Of a stretch of DNA of 64,000 bases, positions 8,981 to 18,471 are shown piece after piece (within the stretch, counting starts at the first letter, position 1; every line of letters starts with the position of its first letter). The notes beneath the pieces were generated by a model. It was given only the letters and a program-made list of their open reading frames with translations, was not told the origin of the DNA and made no database searches. The stretch spans positions 248,001-312,000 of the forward strand of contig NZ_FNNI01000006.1 in the NCBI RefSeq assembly GCF_900106955.1. The letters run 5' to 3'. Origin of the DNA: Aidingimonas halophila (GTDB lineage Bacteria > Pseudomonadota > Gammaproteobacteria > Pseudomonadales > Halomonadaceae). The position numbers and the translations under genes were made by a program.

Positions 8981-10684
8981 TCAAAACAGGTGGTAGCGCT
9001 GCGCCAGCGGCAGTTCGTTCGCCGGCTCGCAGGTCAGCAACTCATCATCGGCACGCACTTCGTAGGTCTGCGGGTCGACACTCAGCTTGGGACAGGCATC
9101 ATTGAGCTTCATGTCACGTTTACGCACGCTGCGAACGTCACGACATGCCGATAATTGACTGCGCAATCCCAGTCGGTCGCCGATACCGGCATCCAGCGAC
9201 GCCTGACTGACGAAGGCGAGCCTCGTCCGGCTCGGGGCCCGACCGAAGGCACCGAACATGTAGCGATAGTGAACGGGTTGCGGTGTCGGGATCGATCCGT
9301 TGGGATCCCCCATGGGCGCGGCGGCGATCATGCCGCCCTTGATGATCATGGCCGGTTTGGCACCGAAAAAGGCCGGATCCCACAGCACCAGATCAGCCAG
9401 CTTGCCGACTTCGATCGAGCCGACATCATGAGCGATACCATGCGTCAGTGCCTGATTGATGGTGTATTTCGCAATGTAGCGCTTGGCACGAAAGTTGTCG
9501 GCGCCGAGCGCCTGGTCTTCCGGCAACAGGCCACGTTGTACCTTCATCTTGTGGGCGGTCTGCCAGGTCCGGCAGATCGATTCGCCGACCCGTCCCATGG
9601 CCTGGGAGTCCGAGGCGATCATCGAGATCACCCCCATGTCGTGAAGGATATCCTCGGCAGCGATGGTTTCGCGACGGATCCGTGAATCGGCAAACGCCAC
9701 ATCTTCGGGAATGTTCGGGTCCAGGTGGTGGCAGACCATCAGCATGTCGAGATGCTCGTCGATGGTATTCACCGTATAGGGTCGGGTCGGATTGGTCGAC
9801 GACGGCAGCACGTTGTCGCGAGCACAGGCCGTGAGGATGTCCGGCGCATGGCCGCCCCCCGCCCCTTCGGTGTGATAAGTGTGGATACAGCGATCCTTGA
9901 AGGCGGCCAGCGTATCCTCGACGAAGCCGGATTCATTGAGCGTATCCGTGTGGATCGCAACCTGCACGTCGTAGCGTTCCGCCACCCCCAGGCAATTATC
10001 GATCGCGGCCGGCGTCGTCCCCCAATCCTCATGCAACTTGAGCCCCATCGCACCGGCTTCCAGTTGCGATTCCAGTGCCTCGGGCAGGCTGCTGTTGCCC
10101 TTGCCGAGAAAGCCGATATTCATCGGCATATCGTCGACCGCCTGCAGCATCTTGCCGATGTGCCAGTCACCCGGTGTACAGGTGGTGGCATTGGTGCCGG
10201 TCGCCGGGCCGGTGCCGCCACCCAACATGGTGGTAATACCGCTCATCAGCGCTTCTTCCACCAGTTGCGGACAAACGAAGTGGATATGCGCGTCCAGCGC
10301 ACCGGCGGTCAGAATCTTGCCTTCACCGGCGATGATCTCCGTACCCGGGCCGATGATGATTTCGACATCGGGTTGCGTATCCGGGTTGCCGGCCTTGCCG
10401 ATGGCGGCGATACGACCGTGCTTGATACCGACATCGGCCTTGACGATGCCCCACCAGTCGAGGATCAGGGCATTGGTGATGACGCTATCCATGACCTCAT
10501 CGCCAACGCGCTGGCTTTGCCCCATGCCATCGCGGATCACCTTGCCGCCACCGAATTTCACTTCGTCGCCATGATGCGTGGCATCACGCTCGACTTCGAT
10601 CCACAACTCGGTGTCACCCAGCCGAACCCGATCGCCGGTCGTGGGGCCATACATATCGGCATAGGCTTGACGCGTTATCTTCAT
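8981..10684 (-). CDS. ureC: Urease alpha subunit
   Basis: Catalytic subunit of the nickel enzyme hydrolysing urea to ammonia and carbamate. 567 residues, the usual length. Active-site residues are visible: His133 and His135 (DAHIHFVCP), carbamylated Lys216 (GLKLHEDWG), His245 (AIHTDTLNE), His271 ([10 protein letters not shown]), the mobile-flap Cys318-His319 (MVCHHLD) and Asp359 (ASDSQAMGR). ATG at 10684 overlaps the ureB stop by 4 nt. It assembles with UreA and UreB in the cytoplasm. Confidence 0.99.
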   Translation of the reverse strand: MKITRQAYADMYGPTTGDRVRLGDTELWIEVERDATHHGDEVKFGGGKVIRDGMGQSQRVGDEVMDSVITNALILDWWGIVKADVGIKHGRIAAIGKAGNPDTQPDVEIIIGPGTEIIAGEGKILTAGALDAHIHFVCPQLVEEALMSGITTMLGGGTGPATGTNATTCTPGDWHIGKMLQAVDDMPMNIGFLGKGNSSLPEALESQLEAGAMGLKLHEDWGTTPAAIDNCLGVAERYDVQVAIHTDTLNESGFVEDTLAAFKDRCIHTYHTEGAGGGHAPDILTACARDNVLPSSTNPTRPYTVNTIDEHLDMLMVCHHLDPNIPEDVAFADSRIRRETIAAEDILHDMGVISMIASDSQAMGRVGESICRTWQTAHKMKVQRGLLPEDQALGADNFRAKRYIAKYTINQALTHGIAHDVGSIEVGKLADLVLWDPAFFGAKPAMIIKGGMIAAAPMGDPNGSIPTPQPVHYRYMFGAFGRAPSRTRLAFVSQASLDAGIGDRLGLRSQLSACRDVRSVRKRDMKLNDACPKLSVDPQTYEVRADDELLTCEPANELPLAQRYHLF

Positions 10685-11007
10685 GATTGACCTCCCGAAC
10701 GGTCCAGTTCGCCCATGACCTCCCCCCGAAAGCCGTAAATCCGGCGGGACCCGCTATAAGGAATCAGCGTGACCTCCCGGGTCTGGCCGGGTTCGAAACG
10801 GATAGCGGTCCCCGCCGCGACATCGAGACGGTAGCCGCGTGCCTTGGCACGATCGAAGGTCAAGGCGGGGTTCGCCTCGGCAAAATGGTAATGCGACCCG
10901 ACCTGGATGGGACGATCGCCGGTATTGGCGACCTCGACGGTGATTCGCTCGCGACCCGCGCAGAGCTCGATATCACCGTCCTGCAGTTGATATTCACCGG
11001 GAATCAT
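10681..11007 (-). CDS. ureB: Urease beta subunit
   Basis: Structural subunit, 108 residues, with the family start MIPGEY and the motifs [27 protein letters not shown] and a C-terminal GFRGEVMG. It packs against UreC in the (ABC)3 enzyme. Its stop overlaps the ureC start (4 nt); a good GGAGGCGCC stands before its ATG. Short 54-nt gap after ureA. Confidence 0.98.
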   Translation of the reverse strand: MIPGEYQLQDGDIELCAGRERITVEVANTGDRPIQVGSHYHFAEANPALTFDRAKARGYRLDVAAGTAIRFEPGQTREVTLIPYSGSRRIYGFRGEVMGELDRSGGQS

Positions 11008-11061
11008 GGCGCCTCCTTACGAGGTTGCTGAAATGAGCGAGCGCAGCCATTTCGTACTCTG

Positions 11062-11364
11062 TTAGACAATGGGGCTATGTACGGTCACGAGTTTGGTGCC
11101 GTCGGGGAAGGTGGCCTCCACCTGGACCTCGTCCACCATCTCGGCGACCCCCTCCATCACATCGTCACGGGTCAGGATTTCACGGCCGTAACTCATCAGC
11201 TCGGCCACGCTTGTGCCATCGCGTGCACCTTCGAGAATCTCGAACGTGATGAGCGCAACCGCCTCGGGATAGTTGAGTTTCAAACCGCGCGCCTGGCGGC
11301 GTTCGGCAAGCTGCGCTGCAGAAAACAGCAGCAGCTTGTCCTTGTCTCTCGGGGTGAGTTCCAT
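11062..11364 (-). CDS. ureA: Urease gamma subunit
   Basis: 100-residue structural subunit with the canonical [14 protein letters not shown] start, [10 protein letters not shown], the GARDG motif and the C-terminal [15 protein letters not shown]. First structural gene after ureD, from which it is separated by 147 nt containing paired REP-like elements. Start ATG 11364 is preceded by GGGAGATCC. Confidence 0.98.
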   Translation of the reverse strand: MELTPRDKDKLLLFSAAQLAERRQARGLKLNYPEAVALITFEILEGARDGTSVAELMSYGREILTRDDVMEGVAEMVDEVQVEATFPDGTKLVTVHSPIV

Positions 11365-11418
11365 CAGCGGATCTCCCTCTATCGAATGTTCAGATACTGA
11401 TGCTTGCCGTTTTCATGG

Positions 11419-11500
11419 GCGACTGATGTCGCTCCTACGGGTGGCCAGAAGCCGGTGTCGTGGGAGCGGTTTCAACCGCGATGCAGGGCGCGAGCCCTGC
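11419..11500. repeat. Paired REP-like elements (BIME-type), copy A in the ureD-ureA gap
   Basis: Two head-to-head palindromic units. The left one, read on the minus strand, is GTAGGAGCGACATCAGTCGC (11419-11438) with a GCGAC/GTCGC stem. The right one (11455-11500, plus strand) begins GTGTCGTGGGAGCGG, forms GCGGTT-TC-AACCGC (11466-11479) and then a perfect 7-bp stem GCAGGGC/GCCCTGC around a GCGA loop (11483-11500). The right unit matches the 7555-7599 element. Head sequence and shape recall RAYT-associated REPs of Pseudomonas. Confidence 0.75.
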
Positions 11501-11511
11501 TCTGGATGTTG

Positions 11512-12423
11512 CTATGTCAACCATATCCTCGGCACACAGGCCTGCTGCCCCGTCATCATCGGACGCAACACCTCCCAGGCAAGCTGACAGATATCCCAGG
11601 CTTCATTGCGTTCGTTGCCCAGGTAGCGCAGCAGGACCACACCGTGGCGTCGGGTGATTGCCCATCGACTGGAAACCGGCACCGCCGCGCGTATGGCCTC
11701 GATCGCTGCCGCTTCATCGGCGAGTCCCACCACCCAGAGCGTCGCCTGGGACGTGGCACCACCCTGCCCCCACCGGCCATGGAAACGCGGGTGATTCGGA
11801 TCGAGCGGCTGACGTTCCAGCCACAGGGGGCGTCCGTTCTGCATCAAGCGAAAGCGCTGCTCGATACGACCACTGACGAACGGAAGGTCACTGGCGGGAC
11901 GTCCCAACGCCATGATTTCCCAGCCTACGCACTGTGCTCCCGGGGCCAGTTCCACCGTCGTCGACTGGGTGCCACGTGAGCCGTCGAAGGCGATGGTTTC
12001 CTGAGGCAGCCATTCCAACAAGCCGCCGGGCTCGACCTGCAGGTGGGTTCGCTGATGCCAGGCCACCCCCTGACTGTCGGCCCGGTAGAGCTTGTTGGCG
12101 GCCGGCGTGGTGAGCAAGGCATGAGCATCCGTCGCTACCGAAGCGTTGATCGATAAGGCATCGCCACTCACGAGCCCGCCGGGCGGATGCAGCAGGTAGA
12201 CATGGCAAGCCCCCTGACGGCCCTCGGGATAAAACGGCCGCTGGACGCGCAACGGTCCCTGGTGCCGCGCATGCGACAGACACGTCTTTGACTCGCCATG
12301 CGCCTGCCGTGCACGAAAGACCAGGTCGAGCGAAGCCGACCAGTGGCGTTGCGCGTCGAAACGGTGGCCGGTATCGGAGTGCTTCGCTGCCATCTCGGGA
12401 ATCGGTGTCGCTAGTGTCGTCAT
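11512..12423 (-). CDS. ureD: Urease accessory protein UreD
   Basis: UreD is the scaffold that binds apo-urease and recruits UreF/UreG for nickel loading. 303 residues with family features: SHARHQGPLRVQRPFYPEG, CHVYLLHPPGGLVSGD, HALLTTPAANKLYR and a C-terminal WDICQLAWEVLRP...RIW segment. Its ATG overlaps the urtE stop by 4 nt, which joins the urea transporter and urease into one transcription unit. Confidence 0.97.
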   Translation of the reverse strand: MTTLATPIPEMAAKHSDTGHRFDAQRHWSASLDLVFRARQAHGESKTCLSHARHQGPLRVQRPFYPEGRQGACHVYLLHPPGGLVSGDALSINASVATDAHALLTTPAANKLYRADSQGVAWHQRTHLQVEPGGLLEWLPQETIAFDGSRGTQSTTVELAPGAQCVGWEIMALGRPASDLPFVSGRIEQRFRLMQNGRPLWLERQPLDPNHPRFHGRWGQGGATSQATLWVVGLADEAAAIEAIRAAVPVSSRWAITRRHGVVLLRYLGNERNEAWDICQLAWEVLRPMMTGQQACVPRIWLT

Positions 12424-13118
12424 ACCGTCAGATACCGCGTGATCAGATCGTCGGAAAGTTCGTCGATACCGCCCTTGGCCACGTGACGACCACGATCCAT
12501 GATCATGAATCGGTCGGCATATTTACGCGCGAACGGCAGTTTCTGTTCCACCAGCAGCACGCTGAGACCGTCTTCACGAATCAAGGTACGAATCACTTCG
12601 CCGATCTGGGCCACGATGTTGGGCTGAATGCCCTCTCCGGGCTCGTCGAGAATCAGCAGGCGTGGCTCGATCACCAGCGCCCGGCCGATCGCCAATTGCT
12701 GCTGCTGGCCGCCCGACAGGTCGCCACCCCGCCGGTGGCGCATGTCGTGCAGGACCGGAAACAGCTCATGAATCCGTTCGGGGATTTTCTGTTTGCCATC
12801 GGCGCGAGCGGCGAGGCCGGTGCGAAGGTTCTCTTCCACGGTCAGCAACGGGAAGATCTGCCGACCTTGCGGCACATAGCCGATACCCAGTCGTGAACGC
12901 TCCTCGATGCGCTTACGGGTCAGTTCCACATCGTCCGCGAACAGAATACGACCGCTGCGCGTGGACTCCTCGCCCATCACGCATTTGAGCAGCGTGGTCT
13001 TGCCCACACCGTTGCGGCCCATCACACAGGTACACTCACCCTGAGGGACATCAAGATCGAGATCCCAGAGCGTATGGCTCTCACCGTAATAGTGGTTGAG
13101 CTTGTCGACCTTGAGCAT
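12420..13118 (-). CDS. urtE: Urea ABC transporter ATP-binding protein UrtE
   Basis: LivF-type ATPase of the urea importer, 232 residues. Walker A GRNGVGKTT, Q-loop near GYVPQGRQIFP, signature LSGGQQQQLAIGRAL and Walker B LLILDEPGEGIQ are intact. It ends overlapping ureD and starts where urtD stops. The GEGIQPNIV segment after Walker B is typical of UrtE rather than of branched-chain amino acid LivF. Confidence 0.96.
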   Translation of the reverse strand: MLKVDKLNHYYGESHTLWDLDLDVPQGECTCVMGRNGVGKTTLLKCVMGEESTRSGRILFADDVELTRKRIEERSRLGIGYVPQGRQIFPLLTVEENLRTGLAARADGKQKIPERIHELFPVLHDMRHRRGGDLSGGQQQQLAIGRALVIEPRLLILDEPGEGIQPNIVAQIGEVIRTLIREDGLSVLLVEQKLPFARKYADRFMIMDRGRHVAKGGIDELSDDLITRYLTV

Positions 13119-13951
13119 CAGGCAGCCTCCTCGCTTTCCCCGAGATAGACTTCGATCACCCGGGGATCGCTTTGCACTTGATCCATGCTGCCTTCCGCCA
13201 GAACGCTGCCCTGATGCAGCACGGTCACCGTACGCGCGATCGAGCGCACGAACCCCATGTCGTGCTCGACCACGACCACCGACTGCTTGCCGGCCAGACT
13301 GGTCAGCAGTTCCGCGGTGCGCTCCATCTCCTGCTCCGTCATGCCGGCGACCGGCTCATCGACGAGCAGCAACCGCGGCCGTTGCATCAGCAGCATGCCG
13401 ATTTCCAGCCACTGTTTCTGGCCATGGGAGAGAATGCCCGCCGGCTGGGCCTGCTGATCAGCCAGTTGGATCATCGTCAACACTTCCTCGATGCGGTCGC
13501 GGACGTCCCCGGTCAGGCGAGCCGTCAGCGTGGGGATGACGCGCTTGTCGGCCGTCATGGCCAGCTCCAGGTTCTCGAACACGGTCAGCGCCTCGAACAC
13601 CGTCGGCTTCTGGAACTTGCGGCCGATGCCGAGCGACGCGATTTCCGGCTCGTTCATGGTCAGCAGGTCGTGCCGACTGCCGAACCAGACGTCACCGGTA
13701 TCCGGACGCGTCTTGCCGGTGATGATATCCATCATGGTCGTCTTGCCGGCCCCGTTGGGACCGATGATGCAGCGTAGTTCGCCATCGTCGATGGTCAGAT
13801 TGAGGTTATCGATGGCCCTGAAGCCGTCGAAGCTAACCGTGACATCCTCCATATAGAGGATCGGTCCGTGGCGCACATCGACCGGCGAGATGGCCGGTGC
13901 CAGGAACTCGAAGACGCGGTCTCGCCTGGCCATGGATTGCCAAAGGTTCAT
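13118..13951 (-). CDS. urtD: Urea ABC transporter ATP-binding protein UrtD
   Basis: LivG-type ATPase of the urea importer, 277 residues. Walker A GPNGAGKTTMMD, signature LSHGQKQWLEIGMLL (the UrtD form) and Walker B LLLVDEPVAGM. About 35 residues precede the ATPase core. It overlaps urtC by 4 nt and urtE by 1 nt, so translation is coupled. Confidence 0.96.
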   Translation of the reverse strand: MNLWQSMARRDRVFEFLAPAISPVDVRHGPILYMEDVTVSFDGFRAIDNLNLTIDDGELRCIIGPNGAGKTTMMDIITGKTRPDTGDVWFGSRHDLLTMNEPEIASLGIGRKFQKPTVFEALTVFENLELAMTADKRVIPTLTARLTGDVRDRIEEVLTMIQLADQQAQPAGILSHGQKQWLEIGMLLMQRPRLLLVDEPVAGMTEQEMERTAELLTSLAGKQSVVVVEHDMGFVRSIARTVTVLHQGSVLAEGSMDQVQSDPRVIEVYLGESEEAA

Positions 13952-15063
13952 GCCGGCACCTCCGTCGTGTCCGATTCGTTACGTTGCTTACGCCGATACG
14001 CGAGCACACCGGCGATCCCTTTGGGCAGCAGCACCGTCGATACCACGAACAATCCCCCCAGGGCGAACAGCCAGGCATCGGGCATGACGCCGGTGAAGAC
14101 CGTCTTGGCATAATTGACCAGGATCGCCCCGATGACGGCACCGTACAGCGTCGCCCGACCGCCCAGCGCCACCCAGACGACGATTTCGATGGAGAACAGC
14201 GGTTCGAATTCGCTGGGATTGATGATGCCGACCTGAGGCACATAGAGCGCCCCCGCGACACCGGCCAGCATCGCCGAGACGACGAAGACGAAAAGCTGTA
14301 CCCGTTCGACGCGATAGCCCAGGAAGCGGGTTCTGGCCTCGGCATCGCGAGACGCGACGCAGACACGCCCCAGTTTGCTGGCAACGATCGCCCGACACAG
14401 CACATACCCAAGGGCCAGTGCCACCCCGGAAGCAATGAACAAGCCCAATCGCGTCGCGCCACTGCGCAAGTCGAAGCCGAGAATGTCGTAGAAATCGGTC
14501 AGGCCGTTATTGCCGCCGAAGCCCATTTCGTTGCGGAAGAATGCCAACATCAACGCAAACGTCATGGCCTGGGTGATGATCGACAGATACACCCCGGTCA
14601 CCCTGGAGCGGAAGGCCAGATAGCCGAAGACCAGGGCCAGTGCCCCGGGCGCCAGCAGGACCATCAGGAAGGCGAACCAGGCCATGTCGAAGCCGTGCCA
14701 GTACCAGGGCAGCGACTCCCAATTGAGGAACACCATGAAATCCGGCAATACCGGGTCGCCGTAGGTCCCCCGATCCCCGATCTGGCGCATCAGGTACATG
14801 CCCATGGCGTAGCCGCCCAGCGCGAAGAAAGCGCCGTGCCCGAGGCTCAGAATCCCGAGATATCCCCAGACCAGATCGACGGCCACCGCCAACAGGGCAT
14901 AGCAGAGATACTTACCCAGCAAGCCCACGGTATACCCCGACACGTACAACGGGTTCTCCGGTGGAAGCGCCAGATGCAGGATCGTCACCAGGGTGACGGC
15001 CAGCACCAGGATCAGCAGGAACAGTCGGGTCGAACGTTCATTGAAAGGTCTAGATAACCACAT
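13948..15063 (-). CDS. urtC: Urea ABC transporter permease UrtC
   Basis: LivM-type inner-membrane permease, 371 residues, with about ten hydrophobic helices and the conserved GYLGILSLGHGAFFALGGYAMG and ASRDAEARTRFLGY motifs. UrtC carries a characteristic insertion (the DRGTYGDPVLPDFMVFLNWE stretch) absent from most LivM proteins. It sits 6 nt after urtB. Confidence 0.96.
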   Translation of the reverse strand: MWLSRPFNERSTRLFLLILVLAVTLVTILHLALPPENPLYVSGYTVGLLGKYLCYALLAVAVDLVWGYLGILSLGHGAFFALGGYAMGMYLMRQIGDRGTYGDPVLPDFMVFLNWESLPWYWHGFDMAWFAFLMVLLAPGALALVFGYLAFRSRVTGVYLSIITQAMTFALMLAFFRNEMGFGGNNGLTDFYDILGFDLRSGATRLGLFIASGVALALGYVLCRAIVASKLGRVCVASRDAEARTRFLGYRVERVQLFVFVVSAMLAGVAGALYVPQVGIINPSEFEPLFSIEIVVWVALGGRATLYGAVIGAILVNYAKTVFTGVMPDAWLFALGGLFVVSTVLLPKGIAGVLAYRRKQRNESDTTEVPA

Positions 15064-15069
15064 GACGGT

Positions 15070-16713
15070 TTAGCCCTCCGCTGCCCGGCCCTTCTGCGGG
15101 AAGAGTCCGCGGGGGCGTTTCTGAATGAACAGGATGATGAAGACGAGCACCAGAATCTTGGCCAGGACTGCACCGGCCCAGGGTTCAAGAATCTGGTTGA
15201 TGACACCCAGCGACAGGCCGGCCACCAGCGTACCCCACAGGTTACCGACGCCACCGAATACCACGACCATGAAGGAGTCGATGATGTAGCTCTGCCCCAG
15301 ATTGGGGCCGACGTTGGTCAACTGCGCCAGGGCGACACCGGCCAGTCCGGCCACACCGGATCCCAGGGCGAAGGTCAGGATATCGACGCGCGTGGCGCGG
15401 ATGCCCATCGACCGGGCCATGGCGCGGTTCTGGGTCACGGCACGCACCTCGAGTCCCAGCCGCGTACGCCGCATGATCAGAATCAACCCGACGAACACCA
15501 GCACGGCAAATGCCATGATGTAGAGACGATTGAGTGTCAATGACAGCGCATCGTTGATCGCCACCGAGCCGCTCATCCACTCGGGCGTCGTCACCGTGCG
15601 ATTGAGTGGCGAGACCACGGTGCGCACCAGTTGCTGAAGAATCAGACTGACCCCGAAGGTCGCCAGTAGTGTTTCCAGCGGACGCCCCTTGAGGTGCTGG
15701 ATGACACTGCGCTCGATGATCACGCCCACCAGGGCCGACACCAGAAAGCCCACCGGGATCGACAGCAGCACCGCCAGACCGGGATGTCCGGGCAGCAGTT
15801 GCTGCATCATCCAGGTGCTGTAGGCGCCCAGCATGATCAATTCACCATGCGCCATGTTGATCACGCCCATGACCCCGAAGGTGATCGCCAGCCCGATGGC
15901 GGCAAGTACCAGCACGGAGCCCATCGAGAGGCCGAAATAGAGGGTTTCGAGCCCTCGGTTGACCTTGAGCTTCTGCTCGATATCGACCAGGGCGGCGCGT
16001 GCGGCATCAGCCACCGCTCCCTCGCCCTCGGCGGCCCGGCTCAAGGCAATGCGAACATCACTGTTGAGACTGCCGGACAATGTCTCGACGGCGTCCATCT
16101 CCCCCTGTTCGAGACGATAGACCGCCAGGGCCTGATTCAGCCGGTTCCTGACATCCGCATCCGCTTCGTCATCCAGCCGCGATTCCAGGGAATCCGCAAG
16201 TTCGTCATCGACGTCACCGATCAGACCTTCGGCGGCATCGAGTCGCTCATCACGCTCACCGGTATAAAGCTCGACCATCGATAGCGCCGATCGCAACTGG
16301 CTGCGCAGGGCGTTATTGATATCGATACGTGACAGCTCCCGGCGGGAAATCTCACCGACATCTTCACCGGTCAGTGCATCTCTTGCCGGCCATTCGCGAC
16401 CGACATTGTCGGTGATGATCACGAAACGGCCATCATCCTTGTGCCGTTGCAAGTCACCATCCAGCAGTGCCTGCAACCAGTCGTTGGCGCGCTCGTCTTC
16501 ACTCTGGATGATCGCCTCGATGGCCTCCGCCTTGTCCTGGAAGGAGCGGACATCCAGCGCTTCCAGTAATGCCTGGCCGTCATCGGCATCGTCCTGTGCC
16601 ATCGCCGCGAATGGCAGAGCGATCAGAAGAAGGCACAGCAACCACAGGTTGACGATCCTTGTCATGGCGGCATGACAGCGTGTCTGCCCCATCAATGTGC
16701 AAGGAATCCTCAT
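15070..16713 (-). CDS. urtB: Urea ABC transporter permease UrtB
   Basis: LivH-type permease of the urea importer, about 547 residues. UrtB differs from LivH by a long periplasmic N-terminal domain; here residues from a signal-like segment (LWLLCLLLIALPFAAMAQ) to about 255 form that Asp/Glu-rich helical part, followed by eight or so membrane helices with AIGLAITFGVMGVINMAHGE and FGVSLILQQ. Start ATG 16713 has AAAGGAAG upstream; an internal ATG at 16665 would still leave a signal peptide. Confidence 0.95.
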   Translation of the reverse strand: MRIPCTLMGQTRCHAAMTRIVNLWLLCLLLIALPFAAMAQDDADDGQALLEALDVRSFQDKAEAIEAIIQSEDERANDWLQALLDGDLQRHKDDGRFVIITDNVGREWPARDALTGEDVGEISRRELSRIDINNALRSQLRSALSMVELYTGERDERLDAAEGLIGDVDDELADSLESRLDDEADADVRNRLNQALAVYRLEQGEMDAVETLSGSLNSDVRIALSRAAEGEGAVADAARAALVDIEQKLKVNRGLETLYFGLSMGSVLVLAAIGLAITFGVMGVINMAHGELIMLGAYSTWMMQQLLPGHPGLAVLLSIPVGFLVSALVGVIIERSVIQHLKGRPLETLLATFGVSLILQQLVRTVVSPLNRTVTTPEWMSGSVAINDALSLTLNRLYIMAFAVLVFVGLILIMRRTRLGLEVRAVTQNRAMARSMGIRATRVDILTFALGSGVAGLAGVALAQLTNVGPNLGQSYIIDSFMVVVFGGVGNLWGTLVAGLSLGVINQILEPWAGAVLAKILVLVFIILFIQKRPRGLFPQKGRAAEG

Positions 16714-16762
16714 ACGGTTCTTCCTTTGAGTGGCGTGAACGAGAGTTATACGTATCGGTAGC

Positions 16763-16783
16763 GGGCCCGGCCATGCCGGACCC
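16763..16783 (-). other. Stem-loop between urtA and urtB
   Basis: GGGTCCGGC and GCCGGGCCC (minus strand) pair over 9 bp with one G-U, around a 3-nt loop, 8 nt after the urtA stop. No T-run follows, so it is more likely a 3'-end stabiliser or partial attenuator that lets the binding protein outnumber the permease. Confidence 0.6.
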
Positions 16784-16791
16784 ACCACGGA

Positions 16792-18123
16792 TCAATCCTC
16801 GGAGAGAGCCTCTTCGGCCTGCTCCTCGGCATCGCTACCCATGCACTCGCCTTCTTCCACGTTGTAATTGCCGCACTCCATCGGCTTGCGCCAATCGGCA
16901 ATCAAGTCACGAGAATCGGGAAGGTAGTCGGACCAGGCGTCGCCCGCCACGGTCGAAGGAGTTTCCCAGACGACGGCGAACTGGCCATTGTCCTGGATCT
17001 CGCCGACCATCACCGGCTTGGTGATGTGGTGATTCGGCATCATCGTCGCGTAGCCACCCGACAGGTTGGGCACGCTCACGCCGATGATGGCGTCCTTGAC
17101 GGCATCGACATCGGTGGTGCCGGCCTTGCGCACGGCTTCGGTCCACATATTGAAACCGATGTAGTGAGCTTCCATCGGATCGTTGGTCACGACTTCTTCA
17201 TCGTCGTTGTACTCGATCCAGGCATCGATGAAGTCGTAGTTGGCATCGGTATCCACGCTCATGAAGTAGTTCCAGGCCGCCAGATGGCCGACGAGCGGCC
17301 CGGTATCGATACCGGAGAGTTCCTGCTCGCCCACGGAAAATGCCATGACCGGGATATCCGCGGCATCGATGCCCTGGTTACCCAGTTCCCGATAGAACGG
17401 CACATTGGCATCGCCATTGATGGTCGAGACCACGGCCGTCTTCTTCCCTTCGCTGCCGAACCGCTTGATCTCGGAGACGATGTTCTGCCAATCGGAATGA
17501 CCGAACGGCGTATAGTTGACCATGATGTCCTCGTCCGCCACGCCGAACTCATCCTTCAGATACGCCTCGAGGATGCGATTGGTGGTACGTGGGAAGACAT
17601 AATCGGTACCGGCCAGGACCCAGCGTTCGACACCCACTTGATCGTGCAGATAATTGACGGCGGGGATTGATTGCTGGTTGGGGGCGGCTCCGGTGTAGAA
17701 GACGTTTTCCGACGATTCCTCGCCCTCGTACTGCACCGGATAGAACAGCAAGCCATTGAGCTCTTCCATGACAGGAAGCACCGCCTTGCGAGAGACGGAT
17801 GTCCAGTTGCCGAAAATGACATCGACCTCTTCCTGCTCCAGTAGCTCGCGCGCACGCTCGGCAAACAGCGGCCAATCGGAAGCGGGATCGACGACGACCG
17901 GCTCCAGTTCACGCCCGAGCAGGCCGCCTCTCTCATTCTGCTGCTCGATGAGCATTTCCACGGTATCTTTCAAGGTCGATTCACTGATGGCCATCGTGCC
18001 GGAAAGCGAGTGCAGTATGCCGACCTTGATCGGATCGTCATCCTGCGCCAGGGCCGGAGTCGTGATACCGAGCGCCAACAGCGACGCGGTAATCCAACGG
18101 GGAGATGGGATGCGTTGGTACAC
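16792..18123 (-). CDS. urtA: Urea ABC transporter substrate-binding protein UrtA
   Basis: Periplasmic urea-binding protein, first gene of the urt-ure unit. From the GTG at 18123, which has AAGGAG 6 nt upstream, the product is 443 residues with signal peptide SPRWITASLLALGITTPALAQ. Core motifs are VGILHSLSGTMAISE, VDPASDWPLFAERARELL, FGNWTSVSRKAVLPV and FYPVQYEGEESS, matching the amide/urea-binding branch of the LivJ family. The reading frame stays open about 300 nt upstream, but that part is promoter. Acidic C-terminus (AEEQAEEALSED). Confidence 0.96.
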   Translation of the reverse strand: MYQRIPSPRWITASLLALGITTPALAQDDDPIKVGILHSLSGTMAISESTLKDTVEMLIEQQNERGGLLGRELEPVVVDPASDWPLFAERARELLEQEEVDVIFGNWTSVSRKAVLPVMEELNGLLFYPVQYEGEESSENVFYTGAAPNQQSIPAVNYLHDQVGVERWVLAGTDYVFPRTTNRILEAYLKDEFGVADEDIMVNYTPFGHSDWQNIVSEIKRFGSEGKKTAVVSTINGDANVPFYRELGNQGIDAADIPVMAFSVGEQELSGIDTGPLVGHLAAWNYFMSVDTDANYDFIDAWIEYNDDEEVVTNDPMEAHYIGFNMWTEAVRKAGTTDVDAVKDAIIGVSVPNLSGGYATMMPNHHITKPVMVGEIQDNGQFAVVWETPSTVAGDAWSDYLPDSRDLIADWRKPMECGNYNVEEGECMGSDAEEQAEEALSED

Positions 18124-18199
18124 GATGTTCTCCTTGCGATTGATTATTGTCATCACACCTGATCGGTATGGCCGAAAGGGTGCGCCAGCCATCAATCTT

Positions 18200-18215
18200 T
18201 GCAAGGGGTACGCCA
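18200..18215 (-). promoter_or_regulatory. Sigma54 promoter of the urt-ure operon
   Basis: Minus strand TGGCGTACCCCTTGCA matches the sigma54 consensus TGGCACG-N4-TTGCA, with invariant GG (-24) and GC (-12) at the right spacing. Predicted transcription start near 18190, giving a leader of about 65 nt to the urtA GTG. Confidence 0.82.
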
Positions 18216-18292
18216 GATGCCTGCACCATCCGAAAAAATTATTGAAAACCATGAAGATACAATAAAATCGACACAATCGAACGGCACTGGCA

Positions 18293-18373
18293 GGCACCAA
18301 GCTAGTGCAGTATGTTTGTGCACAAAACCGGGATGCACTGAAAGCGAGAGCCCTTATGCACCGACAATGTGCA
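18293..18373 (-). promoter_or_regulatory. NtrC-type enhancer sites upstream of urtA
   Basis: Three 17-nt dyads resemble the NtrC site TGCACC-N5-GGTGCA: TGCACCGACAATGTGCA (18357-18373), TGCAGTATGTTTGTGCA (18306-18322) and an overlapping GGCACCAAGCTAGTGCA (18293-18309). The two better ones are 51 bp apart, close to five helical turns, about 125 and 175 bp upstream of the predicted start, as at other NtrC enhancers. The rest of the 348-nt gap holds the promoter and the tct terminator; no gene is seen. Confidence 0.75.
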
Positions 18374-18401
18374 AACGAGGAAAGGGAGCGAGAGAGACAG
18401 C

Positions 18402-18431
18402 AAAAAGGGCTGGTCCACAGTCCAGCCCTTT
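18402..18431 (-). terminator. Rho-independent terminator-like hairpin upstream of urtA, facing minus
   Basis: Minus strand AAAGGGCTGG, 8-nt loop, CCAGCCCTTT followed by TTGC: a 10-bp stem running into a short T-run. It lies 41 nt after the tctA stop, so it ends the tctCBA transcript and insulates the nitrogen-controlled urt promoter. Confidence 0.8.
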
Positions 18432-18471
18432 CGTTCAACAACAGGAGATCGCTATCGACACACGATAGTCG

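Noticed and set aside
9725-10690. Plus-strand frame of 321 codons opposite ureC
   Set aside because: Shadow of a conserved urease gene; no family resemblance and no ribosome site.
11008-11061. GAAATG...CATTTC imperfect hairpin in the ureA-ureB gap
   Set aside because: Short, mismatched arms and no similarity to the nearby REP elements; not above chance.
13897-15057. Plus-strand frame of 386 codons opposite urtC
   Set aside because: Low-complexity Gln/His/Arg-rich antisense translation of a GC-rich membrane protein gene.
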